Made by a program: the position numbers and the translations under genes | The notes under the pieces: generated by a model | What the model saw: the letters and a program-made list of their open reading frames with translations, nothing else | Database searches by the model: none | Told to the model about the DNA's origin: nothing | Shown: one piece after another, positions 32,887 to 43,893 of the stretch | Position numbering within the stretch: the first letter of the stretch is position 1 | How the letters are laid out: every line of letters begins with the position of its first letter | DNA from: Taxillus chinensis | Lineage: Eukaryota > Streptophyta > Magnoliopsida > Santalales > Loranthaceae | NCBI GenBank assembly: GCA_023512835.1 | Contig: CM042087.1 | Location: 17,764,853-17,828,852 of the forward strand | Direction: 5' to 3' | DNA: 64,000 nucleotides

Positions 32887-32905
32887 TCCTCCCCACCTCA
32901 GGACT
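32887..32905 (-). promoter_or_regulatory. Polypurine tract of element D
   Basis: On the minus strand GAGGTGGGGAGGA directly precedes the LTR edge. It lies only a few bases after the integrase stop, so the coding region runs up to the tract. Confidence 0.8.
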
Positions 32906-34140
32906 GATCGTCCTCGAACAGCTCAGGATGAAGAACCCGCATCTGGCTCTCTTTCTCCCAAGTCTGCTCCTCCATGCCTCGGTGTCGCCATAACACCCGG
33001 ACTAGTGAGATCGTCTTGCCCCGCAAGACCTGCTCCCGCCTGTCCAAAATCTGTGCCGGCATCTCAATAACGGCACCATCATCAACCAAGTCTATCTCGT
33101 GATAGTCCAGCACATGAGAAGGATCTGGGTGATACCGTCTCAATTGAGACACATGGAACACATCATGTACTTGCGCCAACTCCGGTGGCAAAGCTAATTG
33201 GTAAGCCACTACGCCCACGGTGGCAATAATCTCAAATGGCCCCACAAAATGAGGGGAGAGTTTGGATCCACGCCCAAACCTCCGATGCCCTCGACGCGAT
33301 GAAACCAACAAAAATACACGGTCACCCACCTCAAACTCCAAAGGTCAACGCCTCTGGTCTGCGTAGGACTTCTGCATACTCTATGCTGTCAACATACGCT
33401 GTCGAATCAGCTGCACCATCTTCGTGGTCTCTCAAACCATATCAGGACCAAGAACCGCTGCATCTCCCGTTTGTGCCCAACACAAAGGTAACCTACAAGG
33501 CCGCCCATACAGTGCCTCATACGGAGCCATCCCAATCGTGGCCTGATAACTGTTATTGTAAGAGAACTCCACTAAAGGAAGGTGAGTCTCCCAACAACCT
33601 CCAAAATCTAGGACACAGACACGTAACATATCCTTGAGCGTCTGAATCGTCCGCTTCAACTGACCATCTGCCTGCGGATGAAAGGCTGTACTGAGGTTCA
33701 CCCTGGTACCCAAAGCGGGCAGCAACTGTCTCCAAAACTGAGAGGTGAACCTAGCATCCCGATCAGATACATCAGACAATGGGACTCCATGCAACCGCAC
33801 AATCATATCAAGATACCTCTGTCCCAAAGTCCTCACTGGGTCTGTCTCTCGAATCGGAATAAAATGCACCGATTTGGTCAATTGGTCCACAATAACCCAT
33901 ATAGTGTCGTGTCCCCTGGAACGAGGAAGTCTAGTGACAAAATCCATAGTTACGTGGTCCCATTTCCACTCTGACATTGGCAATGACTGCAACTCACAAG
34001 TTGATCTCAAGTGCTCTGCCTTGACCTGCTGACAGGTCGTCAAACACCTCCTTACATAATCAGCAACGGCCTTCTTCATGCCTGGCCACCAATACTACCT
34101 CCTCACGGCTGGAACATCTTGGTCCCACCAGGATGTACAG
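32898..34140 (-). pseudogene. Element D integrase with chromodomain-like tail
   Basis: The zinc region ends with CLTTCQQVKAEH. The core has the first Asp in HVTMDFVTRLP and the second in VSDRDARFTSQFW. HPQADGQLKRTIQ has Lys where the catalytic Glu belongs, a G-to-A type change. The GPY/F region (RFGRGSKLSPHFVGPFEII, HDVFHVSQLRRYHPD) and a chromodomain-like end (VRVLWRHRGMEEQTWEKE) follow after a frameshift near 33345-33430. It ends LHPELFEDDQS at 32898. The domains are clear; catalysis is lost. Confidence 0.87.
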
Positions 34141-35800
34141 GTAACCATGACTGGTGAAATTCCCGAAGAACCTCCTCCTGAAGAGAAGTGGGAACTATTA
34201 GTCAACCCCTGTACCTCAATATATGCTCTGCATCTTCAGTCCAATCAGAAGATGCCTGTCCAGTCTGAATTCTGTCCCTAATGACCTCACAGTCAACGTC
34301 CCCCAGCTAATCCTCTATGATCCTGTACTGCAACTTTGGGACTCCTACAACAACATTGAGCATCCCTCACTCATTACTGGTCACCATCTGCAACCTCATC
34401 GCCGCCAACTGTCCCATCATTTCCCATTCCTTAATGGCACAATGGGCCACCGCGACCCTGCACTTCCTACTCAGAGCATCTGCCACCACATTACCCTTCC
34501 CAGGGGTATACATCATGTCAAACTGAAACTACTGCAGGTACTTCACCCACTGCCTCTGCCTAAGGTTCAGGTCTCGTTGAGAAAAGATATACTGCGAGCT
34601 CTTGTGGTCCGTGTATACCACACAAATTTCTCCCCAAGGAGATAATGCTGTCAGCTCTTTAAAGCAAAGATCACTGCATCCAACTGCAAATCATGCGTGG
34701 GATAGTTCTGCTCATGTGGTCTCAACTGCCTAGATCCATAAGCAATCACCTATCGAGTCTGCATCAACACACAACCAAGCCCCACCCTAGAGGCATCACA
34801 ATACACCTCGAAAGGTACACCCTCCTGTGGAAGAATCAAGATAGGTGCTGAGGTCAATCGTGCCTTTAGCTCCATGAAAGCACTCTCATATGCATCAGAC
34901 CAAATAAAAGGAACTCCCTTCCTAGTCAAGTTCGTCATCGGAGCTGTCAACCTGGAAAATCCTCCACAAACCTCCGATAATAGCCTGCCAAACCAAGGAA
35001 GCTACGAATCTCAAACATATTTGTGGGCCTCTTCCATGATATAACCACCTTGATCTTCTCAGGATCCACTGTGATACCCTCCAAAGATACCACATGCCCC
35101 AAGAAGTGCACCTATTGCAACCAGAAGTCACATTTTATGAATTTCGCGTACAGCCAGTGCTCTCGCAAGGTCTGCAACACAACCTGCAAATGCTCCTCAT
35201 GCTCCCTCTTGGTCGCTGAATAGACCAAAATATCGTCGATGAACACCATACAAACATGTCCAAATAAGGAGCAAACACCTGGTTCATCTATCCAATAAAC
35301 ACTGCTGGAGCATTTGTGAGCCCAAACGGCATCACGAGCCACTCATAATGCCCATAGCGATAGCTGAATGCGGTCTTAGGGATATCTGCCTCCCTAACCC
35401 TTAACTGATGGTATCCAGATCTCAAGTCTATCTTAGAAAACCATCTCGCACCTCAAAACTAATCGAATAGAACATCGATCCTCGGCAATGGATACCTGTT
35501 CTTCATAGTCAACTGGTTCAGCTTCTAGTAATCTATACACAGACGAAGTGAACCATCTGCCTTCTTGGCGAACAACACTGGAGTGCCCCATGGTGAGCTA
35601 CTCCGCCTAATAAAGCCTCGTGCTAGAAGATCATCTATCTGCCTCTTGAGCTCTCTAAGCTCTGCCAGCGCCATCCGGTAGGCTGCCAACCTAATAGGTG
35701 TTGTCCCCGGCAACAACTCAATCGAAAACTCTACTTCCCTCATGGGTGGCAAACTGACCAAGTCCTCGGGAAACACATCCGGGAACTGATCTACAATGGG
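34141..35800 (-). pseudogene. Element D reverse transcriptase and RNase H
   Basis: RT starts after FSIELLPGTTPIRLAAYRM, with the fingers intact ([37 protein letters not shown]). A TAG at 35525-35527 replaces the Arg codon expected after CIDY. The palm is in pieces but the catalytic [11 protein letters not shown] (about 35240) is intact. The thumb and connection (PMTNLTRKGVPFIWSD) and RNase H ([18 protein letters not shown] at 34750-34830) follow. The remaining RNase H and linker (34141-34700) are readable only in short frames. Confidence 0.82.
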
Positions 35801-36420
35801 TGGCAAAACAGCCTTCCCCTCTCTCCTCCTGTTAACCAACGTCAAGCTGGCTAACTGGTGGGTCACATCACCCCACCCATGCCTCAAAGGTCGTAACCTG
35901 CATGCCTCCTCAGTCCACTCGCCCACAAAGACACCTCGTGTGCCCTCTGGTGTGAGAAACGTCATACGCCGTCGAAAACAATCAATCTTGGCCTCCATGG
36001 AAACCAACCAATCTATACCTAAGATAACATCAAAATCATTTAACTCGATGATGTACAAATCACACAACAGGTTAACACCCCCAAGTGTTACCTCACAAGC
36101 ATGACAGATACTCTCAAGTATCACAATTCCACCCAAAGGTGAAGCAACCATCAGAGACTGACTAACTGTCTCCTGGTCTAACTCCAATCCAACCACCGTA
36201 GCATACGAAATAAAAGAATGGGTAGCACCAGTATCAATCAAAACTGAACATATAGTATGAGAAATGATGATAGTACCTCTCACCACAGAAGGTCTTGGTC
36301 CTACCTCGTCCACTGGTGGAACCTCTGCCTCTCTGCTGGTAAGGGCAAAAGTTCTCCCTTGTGGCCCACTGCCACTAGCTTGGTCGATTGGGGCCTTGCC
36401 CCGTTGATCAACCTGACCCT
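35801..36420 (-). pseudogene. Element D aspartic protease
   Basis: The active loop VLIDTGATHSFI lies at about 36210-36246 (minus), and LYIIELNDFDVILGIDWL at about 36000-36060. It is open in one frame with the gag zinc knuckle upstream and RT start downstream (35525-36664). It is the best preserved stretch of D; both fold landmarks of retropepsins are present. Confidence 0.87.
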
Positions 36421-37306
36421 GTGCCTCCCGCTGAGGCTGTTGTACCGTAGGTCGCGTCTGCATGCTTTGTGCCGGCGGCACCGACCTCTGAGACGGAGCC
36501 CCACTCCTCTGTCCCTGCTCTCTCGGACGAGGGCTTACACTGCTGGTCGAGCTAAGGGTAACACATTCCCTAGCTCCATGTCCCACCTTCCCGCATCGGA
36601 AGCATGTCATCTTTTTCCTCGGGCAATCTCTTGATATATGCCAGTCAAACCACAACTCCAACAAGTACCTGGCCTCCTGCTGGATGAACTTTCTCGGGGT
36701 CCCATCGCCTGACTGGAAACCCTCTGCACCTGCCTCGTCTCAGGCTGAACTGCACTGCTCTCCCCACTCTGCCTCTTCCTACTCAGACCTGTCGAACCGC
36801 CTAGTCTCTGGGCTCTCGCCTGATCCTGACCTCGCTCAACAATGAGGGCCTTGTCAACTGCCTCCCGGTAGTTGGTCAACTGCATCGGTTCCAGCTTGTT
36901 TTTTAGAGATGGCTTCAAACCCTGAATAAAATCCTGCGTTTTACGGGTTTCCTTCTCCCAAGCCTCAAGAGCAAATCGCCCTAAATCTGTGAAGGCTTGC
37001 ACATACTCACCCACTGTCTGGCTACCCTGCTGAAGCTCATAATACTCTCTCCGTCAGGCATATTGCAATGAGCTGGAAAAATACTCCCCAAAGAAGCGCT
37101 CCACAAACTCCCTCCATCCCATCTGACTGCCATAGACAGCTGTAGTGGACTCCCAGCACCTACGTGGGATACCTAACAGATACTGCATCGCCACTCGCAC
37201 CCGCTCCTATCTGGCACCCCAATCATCTCAAAGATGTCCTCTGTCCACCTAATCCAGTCCTCGGCTACCTCTGGCCGTGAACCATCCTCAAAAGTCCTGG
37301 GTGCAT
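36421..37306 (-). pseudogene. Element D gag, N-terminus truncated
   Basis: The reading begins abruptly at 37306 with NAPRTFEDG, the conserved start of the gag core (element G has PPRFKGGEDPVVAERW). RPEVAEDWIRWTEDIFEMIG, FALEAWEKETRKTQDFIQGL and KPSLKNKLEP follow, then a zinc knuckle CFRCGKVGHGAREC (about 36565-36610). The first 100 or more residues, the leader and the 5' LTR are missing to the right because of insertion X. A frameshift lies near 36620-36660. Confidence 0.82.
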
Positions 37307-37352
37307 TGTCACGCCCCAATTTCCTTACACCTGGAAACGGTTAGTGACTGCC
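37307..37352 (-). repeat. 46-bp LTR tip (X) between D and E
   Basis: It starts exactly with TGTCACGCCCC, the terminal sequence of Tekay-type LTRs here, and resembles the first 46 bp of the D, I and G LTRs without matching any closely. No primer site lies on its D side, so it is not simply D's own LTR. Element E cuts it at 37353. The rest of X should lie beyond the right end of the window. Confidence 0.6.
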
Positions 37353-38261
37353 TGTTGTACCCCATTTTGACCGGGTTAGATCGCAACCGTACTTGGAGAA
37401 GGACCACTAAGTGATAGAGGATGACATTCGGAGAACAACGCACTTGACCACACTTGATTCCGAGGAGAAATGAAATGATTATGACAAAAGTACCAAGTTG
37501 AATTGGACAACTGGTGGGCAGCCCGTTATTTCATTAATAACTTCCCCGATACTTGTTGTAATCCAACAAAGTCAATTGAATTGATTAGATAACATCGTTA
37601 TCTATCATTTCCAATTGGTTTGAGAATATTCTGGGCTGTATTCAATTAGTTATGATTTTTGAAAGTTGGCAACCAAACCTTGTACAAATTTGGAGGAAAC
37701 AGCCAGTGCACAGCGCACTATTTTACCAATAACTTTCTCAATACTTATTGGATCTGAATAAAGTCAATTTCATTAGTTAGATAACATCTTTATCTATCAT
37801 CTCCAACTTGTTTGAGGGTAATCCGAGTTCTGTGAAATTAACTATGAATTTTTGAATCAGACGGGCAGAATGCTCACTTTATCATGTACCTCTGAGCGGT
37901 ATTTCCCATTTGTCTCCTAAATGGCTGGTCCTTTTGAAGTGATTCCACTTTCAGAACATATATAACAGAATTTCGAGCAAAACAAGACCAATTTGGCCCT
38001 AATCTAAGCTCTGTGGAGAAAGTTATGAATTTTTGAAAGTTGCCCCATAAATCTGTCAATTTTCCACGAATTTTGGTTCTTCATGTGCATGTTTGTCCCA
38101 CATTGCCAGTTTTGCTTCTACTTCGCCCAGTATATATACAAAGGCACTCTTCTTACACAGCAAGTGAGAACAAGAGAGGCTTAAGGAAGCCCAAGTAGAG
38201 GCGCCATGTGGCGACCAAGCCCACGCACGGAAATTTTTGGGGAAACCCAAATCTTGTGGTC

Positions 38262-38690
38262 AAACTTGGTCAAATCCGATGGTCAAACTTGGTCAAATCC
38301 GGGCTAAGCCCGTTGATGCGGACTAAGCCCAAATCCGGCGGTCAAACATGGTCAAATCCATACTAAGCCCAAATCCGGTGGTCAAACTTGGTCAAATCCG
38401 GGCTAAGCCCACTAGTCCGGAATAAGCCCAGATCCAGTGGTCAAACTTGGTCAAATCTGGAGTAAGAAATCCCGGCTAACCATTCACATGGAGTAAGGAA
38501 TTAGTACTGATATGGAGTAAGGAAATTAGCGCTGACAAATCCGGGCTAAACCCATTGGTGTTGAATAAGGATCCACTGATGCGGAATAAGCCCAAATCCG
38601 GTGGTCAAACTTGGTCAAATCCGGGCTAAGCCTACTGGTGCTGAATAAGAACCTGCTGATGCAGAATAAGGACCCATTGGTCCGAAAATC
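38262..38690 (+). repeat. GGTCAAACTTGG / CGGAATAAGCCC minisatellite in LTR E
   Basis: Mixed units combine GGTCAAACTTGGTCAAATCC, GGGCTAAGCCC and GCGGAATAAG. The part at 38455-38540 has GGAGTAAGAAATCC and GGAGTAAGGAAATTAG, words found almost identically in the LTR minisatellite of copia C. Confidence 0.85.
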
Positions 38691-39055
38691 ACCTAAATAA
38701 TTCGAAAAAACTTCAAAATAACTCTTCCATAAGGTCTAGAAAGAGCTTTAAAGCATCCGGACTCTGAAAAATCCAGAAAAATCCTTTTAATGCATTAATT
38801 GCGATCAGCATCTTGGGGACTCCATTTTTAAGCATAGGGATAGGGAGCCTCCGTAATTAAATTCCTCAAGGTGTCCAGATACAGCAGAGAAATAAATAAT
38901 CCCAAGTGATTTATTTATTTTTAGGCATCGGGACTCTCTTTTTCAAAACATGGGAATAGGAAACCATAATTAAGCCCTCGGGACACTACAATTGACTCTT
39001 TGGAAATTATAAAGAGTGCAATTAATGCACCAACAGATACTTCCCCTAAAATACC

Positions 39056-39063
39056 TATAAATA
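39056..39063 (+). promoter_or_regulatory. TATA box of LTR E
   Basis: TATAAATA is followed by a GA-rich stretch with AGAGAGAGGAAC and AGAGAGGGATAAAGAGAG, a likely start of the element transcript. Confidence 0.5.
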
Positions 39064-40238
39064 AGCCATCCAGTGAGAACATCAGAGGAGGGATTATCAA
39101 GTATCAGAATGAAATATCAAGTATCAGAGGATTATCACGTATCAGAGCAGATTATTTAGAGAGAGGAACTTCTGGCTGCATTTCTTAGAGATAAAAATCA
39201 GAGAGGGATAAAGAGAGTATCCTTGGAATTTTCAAAGAGATATATACTCATTTTCAAAGAGTAAAGTGCCTAGAATCACTGTACTTCACGGGAAGGAGCT
39301 GAGATTGGAAAGGTTTCTTTTTTCTAACCTTTGTGCATTCAGAAAAGCATTACTTGAAGGGAAAAAGAGCTCAAATCTGCATCATTCATTCTTTCAGGTT
39401 CTCTACTTCTTCTTTTTTCCTGCGTTGTTTTCAAACATAAAACCCAAAAACTGCTCTTTTTCCTTTTTTCCTCATCTCTCTAAAGTAGAAAAACGAAAAT
39501 ACAAAAACCAAACATCTTGCATCTCTTTTTTTCTTCCTTTATTATTTTAAAAAATAATAAAATGTAAAAACACAAAACCTTAAATCTTTTCTAGAAAATT
39601 TAAACAAGGCCTGGGTGGTCATGAGGGTTGTGCCCTAGATGCTCATATCCTAGTCTGCTTTGGCCAATATTAATTGTGGCAGTATTTTCTTATTTGAATT
39701 CAAATTGTTTTTGTTTTCTTTTCTAAAAAAGGAAAATTACTTTTGTTTTCTTATAAAAATGCAAAACTGTCACATGGGCCTAGATCTCACATTCTTTTTC
39801 TAAAATTAGAATGTCCCTTTTTTATTTTATTAAAATCTCCTTTTTTATGGTTTTAAGGCCTAGATCCTAAAATCTTTCTTTTTCTTAAAATTAAAAATAG
39901 AAAAAAAACTCTTTTTTTGAATAAATAATAAAGCAAGCAAACACCCATAGATCAAGACTAGGTACCAATTGTGGGCGTTGTGGGGGTGCAAGAGTTTTTC
40001 TTCCTTCCCCACACATAACTGACTCCCGAACCTAATTTTCTGGAACCGTAGACCCTTTCTTTTTTTAGGCGCCCAATCACACCTTTAATTTGTTTAGTGG
40101 CGACTCTGTGTTTTTCTTTTCTTTAATGGTTTGTGCGAGCCTTGTGCAGGGATGACTCTAGGATCAACGGAATGAACTAGCATGGAGTCCTTTCACAAAA
40201 GCCAGCAACGAGCCCGGTCAAAAACGGGTGATAACAGC

Positions 40239-40257
40239 TGGCGACTCTGATGGGGAC
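40239..40257 (+). promoter_or_regulatory. Primer-binding site of element E
   Basis: TGGCGACTCTGATGGGGAC lies two bases after the LTR. TGGCGACTC-type sites are typical of Tat/Ogre elements (reported as tRNA-Arg primed, from memory). Confidence 0.82.
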
Positions 40258-40846
40258 TGTTGTGAGAGTCTAGCTATGGTCTCGATTTATTGGAATATTT
40301 GCTTGCTTTTTTTCTTCTGTTTATTTTTCTTTTATTCTATAATTGTTTTAACTATGCATACATGTTTCTCTCTCTTTCTCCAACCCTATACACGGGTTTT
40401 CTCTAACACAATAGGATTAGAAGAGGCTAGTAAAGGTTTGCCCACGTGGACTTGGTTGTGCTTGTCTACGTGGAATACCCAAAATGTCTCACTCAAGCAG
40501 TGGTCCTTTCTTGTTAATGCCCCAAGAGGTACAAGAAGGACCCCCTCCGTTAATGCCCTTTGGGGTACGGGGGCTCCCTCTTAGTTCTTGTTAATGCCCT
40601 CGTGGTACAAGGCTAAGTAGGGAATGCTTGGGAACCAATGAATAAGATAGGAAGATTTAGAAGCCCATCAGGGGTGTGACCTTCATGTGTTTGAGCCTTG
40701 CTATGACATTTGTGTACTTGCCTTGTTTGAACTTTGTATATATTGTCCATGTACTAACCCCTTGTATATATTACCCATCATCGTCTACTAACCCCTCATT
40801 TTCATTCATTGCATATCATAGCATTGCACACATTCATTTAGGAAAC

Positions 40847-42376
40847 ATGGCAAGCTTTGATCGTCTTCTAGCTAACAAGGTGGACAAAGAAGACGTTCAA
40901 GAGGTCGCTCTCGCATCAAGGATAATCCAAAGGGACTTGGGAAATTTCTCTCAAAAGGAGCCACAGAAGTTCCGAGACCTACACATTGAGCTCCCAAAGA
41001 ATCATGCTCCTGAACTCACATCTATATGGAGGAAGTGGTCTTCAAAGAGTCAAGCCGCATACATCAAGCACTTTGGGGATCTGCTATATCTAACTCAACT
41101 ACCAATAGATGAGAACATGATCATTGTAGCAGTGAACTTCTGGGATCCAAGGCGAAGGTGCTTCTGTTTTCATGGCGTGGATTTGGTCCCAACTATTGAA
41201 GAATACAAAAGGCTTCTTGATCAAGAAGTGGATCAAAAGAAGGCAATCTTCAACTATGATCCTCAAAAATCATGTCGGCATACGTTGGCTTGTCTCCTAG
41301 ATATATAAGCTAAAGAAGTTCCTCCAATCATTCAAAATGATGGGAAGCATGAAGTTGTTCCATGGGAGTTCTTCAAGAGGATGATGCAACACTCAACTCA
41401 AGAGGAGACCCATATACTTTTCACTATTGCTGTCTATGGTCTGCGCATTTTCCCTCGAAATCCAAACTTCATTGACGGGGAAGTCCTGGAACTTGTCCTG
41501 CAATTGATAAAGGGAAATGACCCTATTCCTGCCATCTTCGCTGAAACCATTAGGTCCTTATCTTACATACGAGTCAAAGGCCGAGGACAATTCAGAGGTT
41601 GTCTTCCTCTCCTATGCACATGGTTGAAGAGTCACTTCCCATGCAGCTTTCTATGCTTCAAGGAAGTGTATGTGTTACCTGCTACGGCCTTGCTAGATAT
41701 TCTAGACAATGGGTGGCGGTTACCCAATGATAAGGAAGGTTGGATGCACAAGTTCCATACACTAGGAGATGAGGATATCATTTGGAGGGCCCCTTGGATG
41801 TATAGATCAAGCATGCTATATAGCTGCGACAACTATAATTGGATCCCACTAATCGGCCCTTGGGGAAGCATTGCATATGCACCATTACAGGTGGGAAGAC
41901 AACTTGAAGGGCATCAAATTGTCCCAGTCTTACATGGAATGGAAGCCTGCGATAAGGAATATAGAGCCCCTAGGGCAAAACGGGCAATCTTTGAAATGCA
42001 CAGAGCTTGGGCCACCCCTCGACGAATCAAGGCCAACCTACACGCTACTCCTGTCTTATCAGAATACAAGGCATGGAAAGAGAAGTTGTTCCCTTTCCCC
42101 AACACAGGCGAGGACATTGCAGCTGAAGAGGTGGCCTCCAACGAAGAACCTGCGGTTGTCCTAGACACAACTCTATCCTTGCTACAAGAGAATGCCGTTT
42201 TGCAGCAAACAGTGCAATAACAAGGGGAAGCCATACAGAAAATGGTGGAACAATTGGAAGCAGCTAAGATGTAGAAGTGTTATGCAAGGAAGCAGTCATT
42301 GGCAAGGGGGATGGTCATCAACAGGCTTGAACAGGAGAATGAGAGGCTAAGGAACCTCCGAAGAAGACGCTGCTAG
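40847..42376 (+). pseudogene. ORF1 of element E, extra gene before gag
   Basis: Tat/Ogre elements carry this additional ORF of unknown function upstream of gag. It starts MASFDRLLANK at 40847. The body has FGDLLYLTQLPIDENMIIVA, NFWDPRRRCFCFHGVDLVPT, EVVPWEFFKRMM, FTIAVYGLRIFP and WIPLIGPWGSIAYAPLQVGRQ, a pattern I associate with the DUF7745-type family. The C-terminal end (ENAVLQQTVQ... QLEAAKM, ENERLRNLRRRR) looks like a coiled coil. One frame covers it all apart from TAA 41306-41308, TAA 42218-42220 and a TAG near 42271. About 500 residues in total. Confidence 0.75.
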
Positions 42377-42640
42377 AAGATAATCAAAGCTTGTCCTAGA
42401 ACATATAGTTTTAGGGATTTCATATCATTTTACTTGTTTTAAATTCAGTTTGACTATTTGTACGCTTTGAAGTTTGGTTTCCAACTTAATAAAGTTTGTG
42501 TCTTCGCATCTCATGCATATCATGCACTCATACTTAAAAAGTGAGAACCAAAATAAACTTTCCAGATTCGCCAAAAGGCCTTCAGCAGGATTGGGCACTC
42601 ATACAACTTAAGGTCCTCCAGTCGTCAGACATCTCCTACA

Positions 42641-43893
42641 ATGGCAGAGCATACCGAGGACAGACTTACTGGTCTTGAGCAGGCTCAACAAGAGATCGGG
42701 GGGAGCATGCTCCAAGTGCAAGCTCATTAAAAACTATGATGGACATGCTAGCCAAGCTGACCGTCGAGAGAGAAGCTAGCCCAACTACAGGAGCTATTAA
42801 TCAAGAGCAAGAACATGCACCACATGCTTCAAAAGCCTACGCTCCAACAAAAATGGTTTCGGGGGCATCACATCAAGTCCCACCTACACCACCCGTTATG
42901 GGGGCAGCAACCCCAACTATCATGGAAGCTATGGAATCCCTTGCTCAACCATCTGATTGGAAATCTATTGAGGCCCGACTGAAAGCTGTGGAGGGGGTAA
43001 AAACATATGGAGGGACCGACCCGCATGATTTATGTTTGGTGCCAGGCATAGTACTTCAATCCAAATTCAAGATGCCTGATTTTGAAAAGTTCAATGGTAC
43101 TTAGTGTCCTAGGACACATGTGACCATGTATTGTCGCAAGATGGCAGCCCATGCAGACAATGGCAAACTCTTAATGCATTGCTTCCAGGAGAGTCTAACT
43201 GGTGGTCCACTGCGATGGTATATCCAACTTGAAGGTAGCCGTATCAGAATATGGAGTGAGCTCGCCACGGCATTCTTAGCTCAATATAAGCATATCACCA
43301 AACTGGCATTAGATCGGCTGGCCCTACAGTCATTTGAAAAAGGAAGTAATAAAAGCTTCATAGTTTATGCCTGACGATGGAGAGAGGTAGCAATGGATGT
43401 TCAGCCTCCACTCACCGAAAGAGAACTTACCACCCTCTTCATTAGCACCATGAAAGGGGTTTACTCCAAAAAACTAATCGGGAATGTATCAAGTAGCTTT
43501 GCAGACTTGGTCGTCTTAGGAGAACGAATCGAAGGTGGCATAAGGGAAGGAAAACTCGGGGGAAGCAAGTATGAAGCTTCTAGAAAGCCCTCTTCCTCCA
43601 ATCGAAAGAAAGAAGGAGAATCCCAGGCAGTATGGCAACCCAAGGCTGACTATAATAGCACTGGGTCACAACAACCCCAACAATCGACCACACCTGGGTG
43701 TTATGGAGGATCTTCAACAGTGTCCAACATTTCTCAAGCCCCGAACCCACAATATTAGCCTCAGGGCGGGAACTTTTACTCAACTAACCAATCCCAGCCT
43801 GAGCAATCAAACCAGCCATGGCAGAAGCAAAAAACAGGAAAGGAGAAATTTGATCCAATTCCTATCACATACACGGAGGCGTACACCAGATTA
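42641..43893 (+). pseudogene. Element E gag
   Basis: It starts MAEHTEDRLTGLEQAQQEIG at 42641. One base is lost near 42728, after which a single frame (from 42736) runs on into protease. Conserved Tat gag blocks: FKMPDFEKFNGT, MYCRKMAAHADNGKLLMHCF, LTGGPLRWYIQL and IWSELATAFLAQYKH. In-frame stops are TAG 43102, TGA 43372 and TAG 43756; the last two fit CGA or CAG codons with one C-to-T change. Confidence 0.83.

Larger units (their letters stand above)
30421..37306 (-). mobile_element. Gypsy element D, Tekay/Del-like, 5' end missing
   Basis: The element is on the minus strand with its 3' LTR (30421-32886), a polypurine tract, integrase with a chromodomain-like tail, RNase H, RT, protease and gag. 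It is inserted in the leader of copia H. Gag is cut at 37306 at the start of its conserved core, where an LTR tip (X) begins, so its 5' LTR is not seen. Motif spacing and the IN tail (VRVLWRHRGMEEQTWEKE) match element G, placing both in the Tekay/Del group. Many stops are present. Confidence 0.88.
37353..40236 (+). repeat. 5' LTR of element E
   Basis: The 2884-bp LTR starts TGTTGTACCCC and ends GTGATAACA. It holds a minisatellite (38262-38690), a TATA box (39056-39063), T-rich stretches and poly-T/A runs near 39400-39930. An earlier TATATATA lies at 38131. Confidence 0.85.
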
